NCBI GenBank assembly: GCA_017512145.1
Contig: JAFWHB010000032.1
Location: 186,001-250,000, forward strand
Direction of reading: 5' to 3'
DNA length: 64,000 nucleotides
From: Mogibacterium sp.
Lineage (GTDB): Bacteria > Bacillota > Clostridia > Peptostreptococcales > Anaerovoracaceae
Part shown: one piece after another, positions 17,779-26,203 of the stretch
Layout of the letters: each line of letters starts with the position of its first letter
Position numbering within the stretch: the first letter of the stretch is position 1
Notes under the pieces: generated by a model
What the model saw: only the letters and a program-made list of their open reading frames with translations
Databases searched by the model: none
Told to the model about the DNA's origin: nothing
Translations under genes and position numbers: made by a program

Positions 17779-17784
17779 ATTATA
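17779..17784 (-). promoter_or_regulatory. Probable -10 box for rny
   Basis: TATAAT on the minus strand 38 bases before the rny start codon. No convincing -35 element is at the right distance. The rest of the 17748-17937 spacer is AT-rich and holds no ORF. Confidence 0.35.
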
Positions 17785-17937
17785 GCCGAATTGTTAGTCG
17801 TGTCTGCCCCAACATATTGCGGTCTAATTGCATAATTTTACCTAAATATTATACTGATGTATCTCTCGCAAGTCAACGGAATATGCATAATCCGGAACTA
17901 GCCAAAGTATTGATGCAGCTTGCCTGTGATTGACTTA

Positions 17938-19512
17938 TTATTTCTTTACTTTGATCGTTACCGTTACATACTGATCGGCATAATCGTAGTTATCGCCTCC
18001 GTCATCTTCAATATGTACAAGTATCTTGTAAGTTCCCTTCTTGAGTTTCTTCTTAACAGTAATGTTGCCGTTGTAAGGGTTTACTTTGAAATACTTTCTA
18101 TATTTATCCTTATTGACGCCTGCGAAAGTATATGTAAGCGTGCCCTTAGGATTATAGATCGTATATGCCTTAGACATGTTTACCGTCTGGGCTTTCTTCT
18201 TGAGCTTCTTGGCTTTGAGTGTTACCTTGTTGCCTGAAGCTGTCATGTTATTGAATGCAGGAATGATACGGAAAGCTTCAGCGTTGCTGCCGGTATATGT
18301 ATCAGTCAGTACAGCTTCCACAAGATAGTCACCGACATTGACCATGCCTGCAGGCCAGACTAATCTGTATTCTGAAGCAGGCAGCTGTTTACCATCAGCA
18401 AATACAGTCACGGCCGGCATCTGGACCGCCCCATTATATACAAACTCAGTCTGGGATAATCTCACCTCGAGACTGCCGGGTTGCTTTCTGGTTTCGACAG
18501 CAAGAACGCTGGTTTGTGTCTCTGCATATATGTCATCAAATGCTGTTACATAGCCATCATATGTATCATATGTTCTTTGATCAATTGGGCCATATGCATT
18601 GCTATATAGTTCATTAACCTTACTGCGGCCTTCAGCAACAATGCCCTTTACAACCGGTTTGGTATCTGAGCTGTATAAATCCAGCCAGCTATCAGTATCA
18701 TATACTGCGATGTTCTCGAGCGCCTGATTGTAATATGTATCGATCATTTCTAAGTCAGTGATGGTAAAGATTTTGTAGAAATCATCGATTGTGCTATTCT
18801 CTATCTCTTTGACCTCAGCACTTGTCTTAGCGGCATCGATTGCTGCTTCGGCTTCAGTTACCATATTCCTGATCAGAGTCTGATCCTCAGGTCTGTAATT
18901 AACAAGTGGGCTAGATGAGTCGCCCTCCCCAAGCAGATAATATCTGATCTGCTGCTTAGCTTGTGGCTTTGCTTTGATGAGCTCATATTCTTCATATGAC
19001 TTGAGCGTGACCGGAATCCGTCCACTTGCAACTATGGTTTGGTACTGACTTCCATCGAAATACTCTGCATTATAAGTCATTGTAAAATAATTCTCACCGC
19101 CCGGCTGCCAGCTGCTGTAATCGTTCTGGTACTGAAGATAAATAGAGCCATAAGTATCGTTATGCCACATTCCGTCATCTGCCGAGTAAACAAAGGTTAC
19201 TTCAGAAGGTTCCTCTGAGAAGTGCAGCGTACAAGTATCACCATTCTGCAGAAAGTCAAAAGGTCCATTACCAGACATGTATTGATCAATATCGATGTAA
19301 TAGTAGCCCGCAATTTCAGATTCGTAGAGGACTATACTATCATTAGCCACATTGATATCTATCGTTGGCTGCAGATACTGGCCTTGTTTGTAGATGTCGC
19401 CTTCCCATGCAAATACACTCATATCAAACAAACTGCATGTCATAACCAACGAAAGCGCTATTGCAATTATTGAAGATAGAACTGTATTTGCACATCTCTT
19501 ATATGATTTCAT
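17938..19512 (-). CDS. Secreted protein with Ig-like C-terminal module, function unknown
   Basis: A 524-residue exported protein. A signal peptide is clear (basic MKSYKRCANTV, then a hydrophobic run ending near SVFAWEG, about residue 36). The middle (about 190-340) is helical and Glu/Lys-rich. The C-terminal third begins with a bacterial Ig-like segment (EVRLSQTEFVYNGAVQMPAV) and ends in a Lys-rich beta module with GTLTYTFAGVNKDKYRKYF and NPYNGNITVKKKLKKGTYKI, of the type seen in clostridial adhesion proteins. There is no LPxTG or membrane anchor, so it is either secreted or wall-associated by charge. It is the last of four secreted-protein genes; I do not recognise a specific function. Confidence 0.72.
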   Translation of the reverse strand: MKSYKRCANTVLSSIIAIALSLVMTCSLFDMSVFAWEGDIYKQGQYLQPTIDINVANDSIVLYESEIAGYYYIDIDQYMSGNGPFDFLQNGDTCTLHFSEEPSEVTFVYSADDGMWHNDTYGSIYLQYQNDYSSWQPGGENYFTMTYNAEYFDGSQYQTIVASGRIPVTLKSYEEYELIKAKPQAKQQIRYYLLGEGDSSSPLVNYRPEDQTLIRNMVTEAEAAIDAAKTSAEVKEIENSTIDDFYKIFTITDLEMIDTYYNQALENIAVYDTDSWLDLYSSDTKPVVKGIVAEGRSKVNELYSNAYGPIDQRTYDTYDGYVTAFDDIYAETQTSVLAVETRKQPGSLEVRLSQTEFVYNGAVQMPAVTVFADGKQLPASEYRLVWPAGMVNVGDYLVEAVLTDTYTGSNAEAFRIIPAFNNMTASGNKVTLKAKKLKKKAQTVNMSKAYTIYNPKGTLTYTFAGVNKDKYRKYFKVNPYNGNITVKKKLKKGTYKILVHIEDDGGDNYDYADQYVTVTIKVKK

Positions 19513-19534
19513 TTCCCTAACCTTTCCTTAGTTA

Positions 19535-19565
19535 ACAGGGAAACCGCGTATAGCGATTTCCCTGT
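19535..19565 (-). other. Stem-loop before the 17.9 kb secreted-protein gene
   Basis: A perfect 9-bp stem ACAGGGAAA / TTTCCCTGT with a 13-base loop that can add a CGC/GCG pair. It lies 22-53 bases upstream of the next start codon and has no T-run, so it is a leader structure rather than a terminator. Confidence 0.5.
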
Positions 19566-19580
19566 AATTGTTTTCAAAAG

Positions 19581-19607
19581 CTGGCAGAAGAGCCGTCCCC
19601 TTGTCAG
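19581..19607 (-). repeat. Copy 1 of a short GGGGACG intergenic palindrome
   Basis: On the minus strand the core TGACAAGGGGACG is followed by GCTCTTCTGCCA, with the ends able to pair. It matches the element at 57804-57832 at 20 of 25 positions. Both copies are in intergenic DNA just 3' or 5' of minus-strand genes. Confidence 0.6.
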
Positions 19608-19618
19608 GTTTCGTTATT

Positions 19619-22600
19619 TTACTTGATCTTGACCTTCTTGGTCTTCCATGCGGATACATGCTTGCCGTCTGCTGCATTATTATATGCACGGATACGTACC
19701 CAGTATGTAGTCTTGGACTGAAGTCCCTTGATAGTCTTGTTGGTCTTGGACTTCTTGGCTGTCGTGGCCTTGACAATGTTTACAAAGTCAGCATCTGTTG
19801 CTACCTCGATTTCGATGCCGCCAATCTTCTTCTGATCCTTCTTGCTGACCTTCTTCCACTTCACAGTAACCTTCTTCTTGGCAGCCTTAGGCTTTGAGAT
19901 CTTCACAGCCTTGAGATCCTGGATCTCCTGCGGGACTGCAGCTGCAGCAGCTGCGGCTGCTGCCAGCCTCTGGGCCTCAGCAATTCTAGCATTCTCGGCT
20001 GCAACTGCTGTATTGTATGCAGTTACTGCAGCTGCTTTATTATTATTTGCTGTAATAAGGGCTGTGTTCGCAGCTGAGAGCGCATTATCTGCATCTGTAA
20101 GTGCGGTCTCTGCAGCAGTTACAGCAGCCTGATCTCCTGATGCCTTTGCTGCTTCAAGAGCCGCCTCTGCAGCTGCTTTAGCAGTCTCTGCGGCAGTCTT
20201 TGCAGCCTGTGCATCATTTGCAGCAGTGGTTGCCTTGTTTACAGCATCTGCTGTTCCACTCTGCGCTGCAGCTGCTGCAGACTGCGATGCCTTCGCCTTA
20301 GATGAAGCTGCCTTAGCACTTACCTTAGCAGATACAGCTGCAGCCTTTGCCTGGCTAAGAACAGCGTCTGCTCTTGTCTGCTTAGCTGTATTGAGTGCTC
20401 CTTCAGCTGTCTGCACTTTAGCCTGAGCTGCAGCGACTCTGGCCTCAGCTTCAGCCTGTTCTTCAGGTGAAGCATTCTCAAGAGCCGCCTTTGCAGCTGC
20501 TAATTCTTCATTAGCGGATGCAAGAGTATTCTGTGCGGTTTCAACGGCTGCATTTGCAGTCTCAACAGCTGTATCAGCTTTGGTTACAGCATCTGCTGCT
20601 GCATTCTCAGCCGCTTCGAGCAGACTTGCCTCTTCCTCTGCGGTTGCATTCTCAAGAGCTGCCTCTGCTGTCTCTGCATCAGCGATAGCCTGTTCTGCAT
20701 CAGCATTTACCGGTGCATAATCATCAGCAAGCTTCGGAATGACCTCAGTTGTCTCTTCACCACATTTTGTGCAAGTGTACTTGATTTCTCCATTCTCATC
20801 TTTCGATGCTCTCTTGGTGATAGTTCCATTGTCCCATGAATGACCAAGAGCAGGAATTTCTTTATATGTCGTGTGGTCACAGCGGCTACATGTGTCATAT
20901 TCTTCCCATCCAGCTTCTGTGCAAGTTGCTGCCTGACCCTTATGATGAATAAGATCATGACCAAGCGCATCTATTACTTTAGACTCCCGACTGAGTTCCT
21001 TCTCGCAGACAGTGCAGTAGATAACTTCATCATAACTGCCTTCCGTCATACATGTTGCAGCAACTTCATTCTCACGAACTGCCTCACCAGGAGTATGATC
21101 AGTCTTAGGAATTTCTCTGGATTCAACGTGTTTTGGATTGTGAATGCAAGTACGTTCCTCAGACCCAACATTTACACATGTAGCAGGTACTGCAACATGC
21201 CATCCGCTCCACTTATGTGCTTCAGGGTCAACAGGAATTACAGTATCTTCAGCAGTTATCTGATTTGTACAATCTGCATCTAAATAGTACTTGCCATCTA
21301 AGATCCAGTAAGCGATGTTACCTGGTTCTGTGCAGGTTGCCGCTTTGGCCTGAACAGCTTCCGCTTCTGAATCGCTGACTATAGTTACCGGTATAGCACA
21401 AGAAGGCTGATATTCATCACCAAGGTACCTGAGTATAAACTCATGATCGCCTACATCCCAATCTTCATCTATCTGATTGAGATATAATTCTATATCTGGT
21501 CCAAGAACCAGCTTATCATCAGGATCGGTTGAATTAATGAATGTGTCAATATCATCAATCTTTGTATCTATATAAGTTGCCGTGCTGCCATCTGTATATC
21601 TGAAGATTACCTGATCTCCTTCTTCAAATCTAAAGTTATACCAGAATTTTCCTTCATATACAAAGCCATCTACATTCTTGATGAGCTCCATTTTCTTTCC
21701 TTCCGGAAGACTTGGTCTGTTAAATGAAATCGATTCAACTCTTGCCTCTGCCCCGGAGCCTTCAGCAATGGTGACATTTATAGTAGTTGTCTGACCCATG
21801 CAATCAAGTGTGATTACATGATCTGACCCTACTGACCATTCTTCAGAAGCAGGATCATACTGATCGGAATCAAGTCTTATCTCATTACCCTCTGATAGAG
21901 TATCCGGCATTGTTGTATCAGCTGTATTCTCTTTTACAAAGATGATGTCGCCATAATTATCCTCTTCAGCGAGATATCTGAAGGAATTGCCGTCTTTATC
22001 TTCAAGGGTGATAACATCACCAGCTTTGAATCTAAGCAGATACTTATAGCAGTCTAAGACCTCATCGTAAACACTATCAATGCCCTTGGTAAGAACAATA
22101 GGATCTGCACCAGGCCTCATAAACGAAACGCCAGTGACAGGATTTGCCTTGATCTCAACATTGACATCTGCAGAATGACCCATGTAATTAACAGTAAATG
22201 TGTGAGGACCAACACCCCATGGATCATCGTAGTATTGATCTGATTCCGTGTCTACGCAGTAACGGCCATTATATACATCTAACCTATCATCTGGGTTCTT
22301 CTGATTTACAAAGAAATCTCTCTCCTCATCTTCATCATACTGAAGCTCATATACAGAAGTTACATCTACACCACCTTCAGTCTTTACAACAGTCAGGATA
22401 TCTCCATCACAGAAACCAGGGAAATCATACTCGTAATACTCTACATCGTCCTCTGTGCAGTATCCTCCTCCGGTATTCTCATAAATTGTTGTTGAGAATG
22501 AAGGTGTGAATGAAATGCTTTTAACAGGGTTGGCAACGATTTTCACAGGGATCTGGAACGATACGCCATTGAACTGCATGTCAAAGTGATTGTCCGCACT

Positions 22601-25258
22601 GGTATCTTCTACGGCCCACTGGTTACTGGATGACTGATTGGAATCCCACTGAAAATCTGCAGAAGTTATGATTTCATCGACTTCGCCATCGCTATTCCTG
22701 TGCATGAAACCTCGAATGTATTGATACTCATCATTATAGTCATGAGCATATGTATAAGTTTCCAGGGTTCCATTGATGTCGATAATAAGTTGATCCCCAT
22801 CATCGAAGTCCGGAAGTTCATAATACTCGTATCCAATTTCACTATCGTAATAACCATCAACGCCTTCAATAAGCTGAAGGTAGTTATCACCCTTGGAGTT
22901 CTTATACGTGATTCCCTTGATCGGATTTTCAACTATATTAACAGTAATATCAGCCTTATGGCCATGATACCAGAGCTCAACATTGTGAGAAGTGCCCAGA
23001 GGCCATTCCTCACCAGAGTTGTAGCGAATAGCAACATCTGAATCTTTAATGGTATCCGATGGATCATCCACGTTTACAAAGTATGAATATTCTTCGTCTT
23101 CATCTTCGTTGTAAGAATAGACAGTCTCTACGCCTGTTTTTGTGCGGAGAATAAGCTGATCGCCATCCTTGAAGTGTATGTAATACTTGTCAGTATCATA
23201 TGTGTCGGCATCCTTATACTGATCGATAGTATTAGGAGATTCGCCCCTCAGGAACTCAAAACTCTCAAATGTATCGTCCTTGGCCTTAAATGTGAACGGT
23301 ATCGTGCAGCTCTTATTTTCAGAAGTCAAAATGAAATAGTATCCGCTGCCATCCGGTGTCCACTGGTTACTGAATGACTGATCGCAAGAATAATCAAAAT
23401 CAAGGAAAGTATAATTGGTGAAGTTGTAGAAGAAACCTTCACCAGATATGTAGTTGTAATCAGAGCTTTCTCCGTTCGTATAGTTAACAGTGATCACATC
23501 ACCACTCTTGAACGGTGGATAGTAATACATATACTCTCCAGCGCCTTCATTGGTAATATAGGCACTCTCCCCTTCATAGGCCTCAAACGAATTACTGCCA
23601 TCTGCACTAATGTAAGCAATCGATTCGACTTCACTATGCTGCTCTGGTTCGTCAGGCTGAGTAGAATCTTCATAAGCAGTCTCTGACATTACGAGGTCAT
23701 CATAAGCGAAAGTATCAATGGTTGTTGCATCCGTCTGCTCTACGCCATCTCCATCAAGATATGTAGAAGTGTAACTATAATGAATATCTGCTATTCCATC
23801 GCCATCGCAGTCATATTCATAACCATTCTCAACACTGCCCCCTGCCATGCAGCCCGTGAGGAAGAGCCTGTCAGGATAGCCGACTGAAGGTGAGCCGGTC
23901 TCATTATCGGCGTCACAGTTAGTTATATCTGCAATGTAGTTGAGTCCATTGTTCATATGAAGAACATTCCACATATGTGCACCAGCTCCTGTACCGCCTG
24001 TCATGGTTCCGGTAACTGAATCGCACTCAATACCTGCATCGGACAGAACGCCACAGTTGTCGCAAAGATACTGGAATGCTTTGGAATATCCCTCGCAGAC
24101 GACTTTGGTTGCAGCATCGTTGTCGAAGACATTGATCATCTGCCATGGATCGCCATAAGCCTGATTAGTGTCAGCAGCAACACGATCGTAGTCTGTCATC
24201 CTACAGATCTCAGTTCTGAAATAATTCAGAATATCAACCGGACTTCCCTGTGATGCGGCATTTGCAATGATATCTGCAGCATAATCAGCAGCAAGATTGA
24301 CCCTTGCTAATTTAGTAGAATCAAGTTCATAAGTACCGGCATCACCTGAAGCGCTATAGTCACTGGATACGTAGAAATAGAATTCATTAACCGGCAGTTC
24401 TTCGAAGCCCTTAACGCTACCGCCATCTAAGTTGTAATAACTAACTTGCGGCATTTTGGTCTCGATTCCCTTAGTCTTATCGAACCAGAACAGTTTGTAT
24501 GGCTGATCGAAAAGAAGCGCATTAAGAATCGCACTGGAATCAAATGACTGGAAAGCATCGAAATCCTCACTTGGGACGTTATAGATTTCAACGGGTCCAT
24601 CAACAGTGTTGATAGTAGACTTACTGAAGGTTTTTCCAAGCATCTGCTCCGGATCTATTGTGAAAACTGCTTCAATAGCCTGGCCACTCTCAACATTGCT
24701 TATCATCGCATCGATTTCCGAGAGCAGCACATCATAAATATTCCCCTCGATCTCACCAAGGTTGGCGCGTCGGGTCTTGTTTGGAGCCTTTCTAAAGGTT
24801 GACTTAGCAGCATCACTGCCAAGATCTCCGGCGACTTCTTTGTTGAAGTAGTCCATAAGAAGATCATCGCTGTCAGCAACATCAACATCAGGCTTAACTA
24901 CCTTGGAATCGCCTCCGACAGTAGCCATATCAAGTTCTGTTGTGACTTGCTCTTCATTGCTGACAACTTCAGGAGATTCGCTCTTGTCTATTGATTGTTC
25001 AGTCTGAGCTGTTTGAGATTGCTCAGGTAGGTTCTTAACCTCATCGACAGATTCCGTATTACTATCTACGGATTCACCTGCATTATCAGTTACAACATCT
25101 GAGCCTGAGTCTGTTTCAAGACCAGTATCATCGGTCTGAACAACTTCAGTTGGCTGAGCTGCCTCTGTACCATCGGTCGCAAATGCCAATCCAGGCATAT
25201 ACGTAAGTACCATAGTCAGAGACATAAGCAGCGCGATCACTTTTCTTCGCAACTTCAT
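19619..25258 (-). CDS. Giant secreted multidomain protein with transglutaminase-like domain
   Basis: 1879 residues with a signal peptide (MKLRRKVIALLMSLTMVLTY to about residue 28). After an acidic linker comes a transglutaminase-like domain (about 130-500) with a plausible triad Cys388 (KVVCEGYSKA), His428 (GAHMWNVLHM) and Asp444 (NYIADITNC). Then follow six related repeats of about 110-120 residues (roughly 545-1250) each with FxxGDxI/L, a D/E-rich turn and an 'NP(I/V)xxIxF' hinge. Next is a Cys-pair region (about 1255-1480) with four or five ATCTExG/C-x2-C units, an Ala-rich coiled coil (about 1485-1770), and a C-terminal fibronectin III-like module ending KTKKVKIK. No sortase motif. The enzyme could be a cysteine protease or cross-linker of wall peptides or proteins. 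It is a paralogue of the 26.2 kb gene. Confidence 0.8.
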   Translation of the reverse strand: MKLRRKVIALLMSLTMVLTYMPGLAFATDGTEAAQPTEVVQTDDTGLETDSGSDVVTDNAGESVDSNTESVDEVKNLPEQSQTAQTEQSIDKSESPEVVSNEEQVTTELDMATVGGDSKVVKPDVDVADSDDLLMDYFNKEVAGDLGSDAAKSTFRKAPNKTRRANLGEIEGNIYDVLLSEIDAMISNVESGQAIEAVFTIDPEQMLGKTFSKSTINTVDGPVEIYNVPSEDFDAFQSFDSSAILNALLFDQPYKLFWFDKTKGIETKMPQVSYYNLDGGSVKGFEELPVNEFYFYVSSDYSASGDAGTYELDSTKLARVNLAADYAADIIANAASQGSPVDILNYFRTEICRMTDYDRVAADTNQAYGDPWQMINVFDNDAATKVVCEGYSKAFQYLCDNCGVLSDAGIECDSVTGTMTGGTGAGAHMWNVLHMNNGLNYIADITNCDADNETGSPSVGYPDRLFLTGCMAGGSVENGYEYDCDGDGIADIHYSYTSTYLDGDGVEQTDATTIDTFAYDDLVMSETAYEDSTQPDEPEQHSEVESIAYISADGSNSFEAYEGESAYITNEGAGEYMYYYPPFKSGDVITVNYTNGESSDYNYISGEGFFYNFTNYTFLDFDYSCDQSFSNQWTPDGSGYYFILTSENKSCTIPFTFKAKDDTFESFEFLRGESPNTIDQYKDADTYDTDKYYIHFKDGDQLILRTKTGVETVYSYNEDEDEEYSYFVNVDDPSDTIKDSDVAIRYNSGEEWPLGTSHNVELWYHGHKADITVNIVENPIKGITYKNSKGDNYLQLIEGVDGYYDSEIGYEYYELPDFDDGDQLIIDINGTLETYTYAHDYNDEYQYIRGFMHRNSDGEVDEIITSADFQWDSNQSSSNQWAVEDTSADNHFDMQFNGVSFQIPVKIVANPVKSISFTPSFSTTIYENTGGGYCTEDDVEYYEYDFPGFCDGDILTVVKTEGGVDVTSVYELQYDEDEERDFFVNQKNPDDRLDVYNGRYCVDTESDQYYDDPWGVGPHTFTVNYMGHSADVNVEIKANPVTGVSFMRPGADPIVLTKGIDSVYDEVLDCYKYLLRFKAGDVITLEDKDGNSFRYLAEEDNYGDIIFVKENTADTTMPDTLSEGNEIRLDSDQYDPASEEWSVGSDHVITLDCMGQTTTINVTIAEGSGAEARVESISFNRPSLPEGKKMELIKNVDGFVYEGKFWYNFRFEEGDQVIFRYTDGSTATYIDTKIDDIDTFINSTDPDDKLVLGPDIELYLNQIDEDWDVGDHEFILRYLGDEYQPSCAIPVTIVSDSEAEAVQAKAATCTEPGNIAYWILDGKYYLDADCTNQITAEDTVIPVDPEAHKWSGWHVAVPATCVNVGSEERTCIHNPKHVESREIPKTDHTPGEAVRENEVAATCMTEGSYDEVIYCTVCEKELSRESKVIDALGHDLIHHKGQAATCTEAGWEEYDTCSRCDHTTYKEIPALGHSWDNGTITKRASKDENGEIKYTCTKCGEETTEVIPKLADDYAPVNADAEQAIADAETAEAALENATAEEEASLLEAAENAAADAVTKADTAVETANAAVETAQNTLASANEELAAAKAALENASPEEQAEAEARVAAAQAKVQTAEGALNTAKQTRADAVLSQAKAAAVSAKVSAKAASSKAKASQSAAAAAQSGTADAVNKATTAANDAQAAKTAAETAKAAAEAALEAAKASGDQAAVTAAETALTDADNALSAANTALITANNNKAAAVTAYNTAVAAENARIAEAQRLAAAAAAAAAVPQEIQDLKAVKISKPKAAKKKVTVKWKKVSKKDQKKIGGIEIEVATDADFVNIVKATTAKKSKTNKTIKGLQSKTTYWVRIRAYNNAADGKHVSAWKTKKVKIK

Positions 25259-25403
25259 AAGACTACCCTTCCTTACTAATCAAATTGACAATAATTTAAT
25301 TCTAGTAAAATAAATTGAGTTTCAACCAAATAATTCCACATTATTTACCTAAATATACCATATACTGTGTATAAATTATGCGATTTCGCAAAAATAGTGC
25401 AAC

Positions 25404-25427
25404 AAAAGGACCGCATTGCTGCGGTCC
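25404..25427 (-). terminator. Rho-independent terminator after the 25.5 kb gene
   Basis: GGACCGCA (25408-25415) pairs perfectly with TGCGGTCC (25420-25427), loop TTGC, followed by TTTTGTT on the minus strand. The rest of the 25259-25459 spacer is very AT-rich and should hold the promoter of the giant secreted protein. Confidence 0.85.
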
Positions 25428-25459
25428 CTGATTACTCAATAGTATATTACGTTTAGTCC

Positions 25460-26170
25460 TTACAGTGCACCGTAACTATTGAATGTTCTACTAAGCACTA
25501 CTACGCCACTATATGTATAATTAAATACTATTCTAAGTCCAGATAAGTATGTGTCTGATTCAATTACTCTGCAAGAATTCGCAATTGAATACACACTATT
25601 GTTTAACTTTTCAGTTCTATCATTAATCCAATCCTGTTGAGTAAAGCCATTTATTACAGCTGCATTTATATCATTTGTTGCATCAATCATATAGATTATG
25701 TCGTTATTTACAAATACTATCTGACTGTACATTTTATCAGCACTTTCCGGACTTGCCTGCTGAGCCGTGGCAGCTTCTGCAGGGTTATTGGTCATATACT
25801 CCTGAATGGTTCTCGGGATATACTTGACTGCCGAGAACTTCCCCTTCTTATTGCCATTGACAGCGCGGACTTTATACCTGTAGGTCTTGTTCTTCTTGAG
25901 CTTCTTATGCTGGAAGAAGAGCTTCTTGGTTGTTCCGACTTTCTTGAATTTCTTGCCATTCTCAGAAGCATAGACTTCGTACTTCTTGGCATTAGGAACC
26001 TTGTCCCATGTCAGCTGCGACTTTGTCGGCGCATACTTGAAAATAGAAGTGATTTCAACTTTGCCCGGTTTCTTGGCTTTCGCTGCTGCCGCAGCAGGTG
26101 TTGTCACCATTGATGTGAATACCAGGCATAGAGCCAGTATCACTGCCAGTCTTCTCGATCCTTTCTTCAT
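25460..26170 (-). CDS. Secreted fibronectin III-like protein with small C-terminal domain
   Basis: 236 residues with a signal peptide (MKKGSRRLAVILALCLVFTS, cut near PAAAAAKA). Residues about 34-120 form a basic fibronectin III module (QLTWDKVPNAKKYEVYASEN, KTYRYKVRAVNGNKKGKFS). The remainder (about 125-236) resembles the small alpha/beta domain often appended to clostridial surface proteins (SQIVFVNNDIIYMIDATNDI, RIVFNYTYSGVVVLSRTF), perhaps the DUF4854 type, from memory. No wall anchor is seen. AGGGGGA precedes the ATG. It lies between two transglutaminase-like genes and shares their C-terminal-style module, so it probably works with them. Confidence 0.7.
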   Translation of the reverse strand: MKKGSRRLAVILALCLVFTSMVTTPAAAAAKAKKPGKVEITSIFKYAPTKSQLTWDKVPNAKKYEVYASENGKKFKKVGTTKKLFFQHKKLKKNKTYRYKVRAVNGNKKGKFSAVKYIPRTIQEYMTNNPAEAATAQQASPESADKMYSQIVFVNNDIIYMIDATNDINAAVINGFTQQDWINDRTEKLNNSVYSIANSCRVIESDTYLSGLRIVFNYTYSGVVVLSRTFNSYGAL

Positions 26171-26203
26171 AATTATCCCCCTGACACTTTCATTTCAATA
26201 CCT

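Noticed and set aside
19920..20690. Dense GC-rich repetitive DNA that might be a satellite or CRISPR-like array
   Set aside because: It encodes the Ala-rich coiled coil of the secreted protein in frame; units are degenerate GCA/GCT codons with no regular repeat-spacer pattern.
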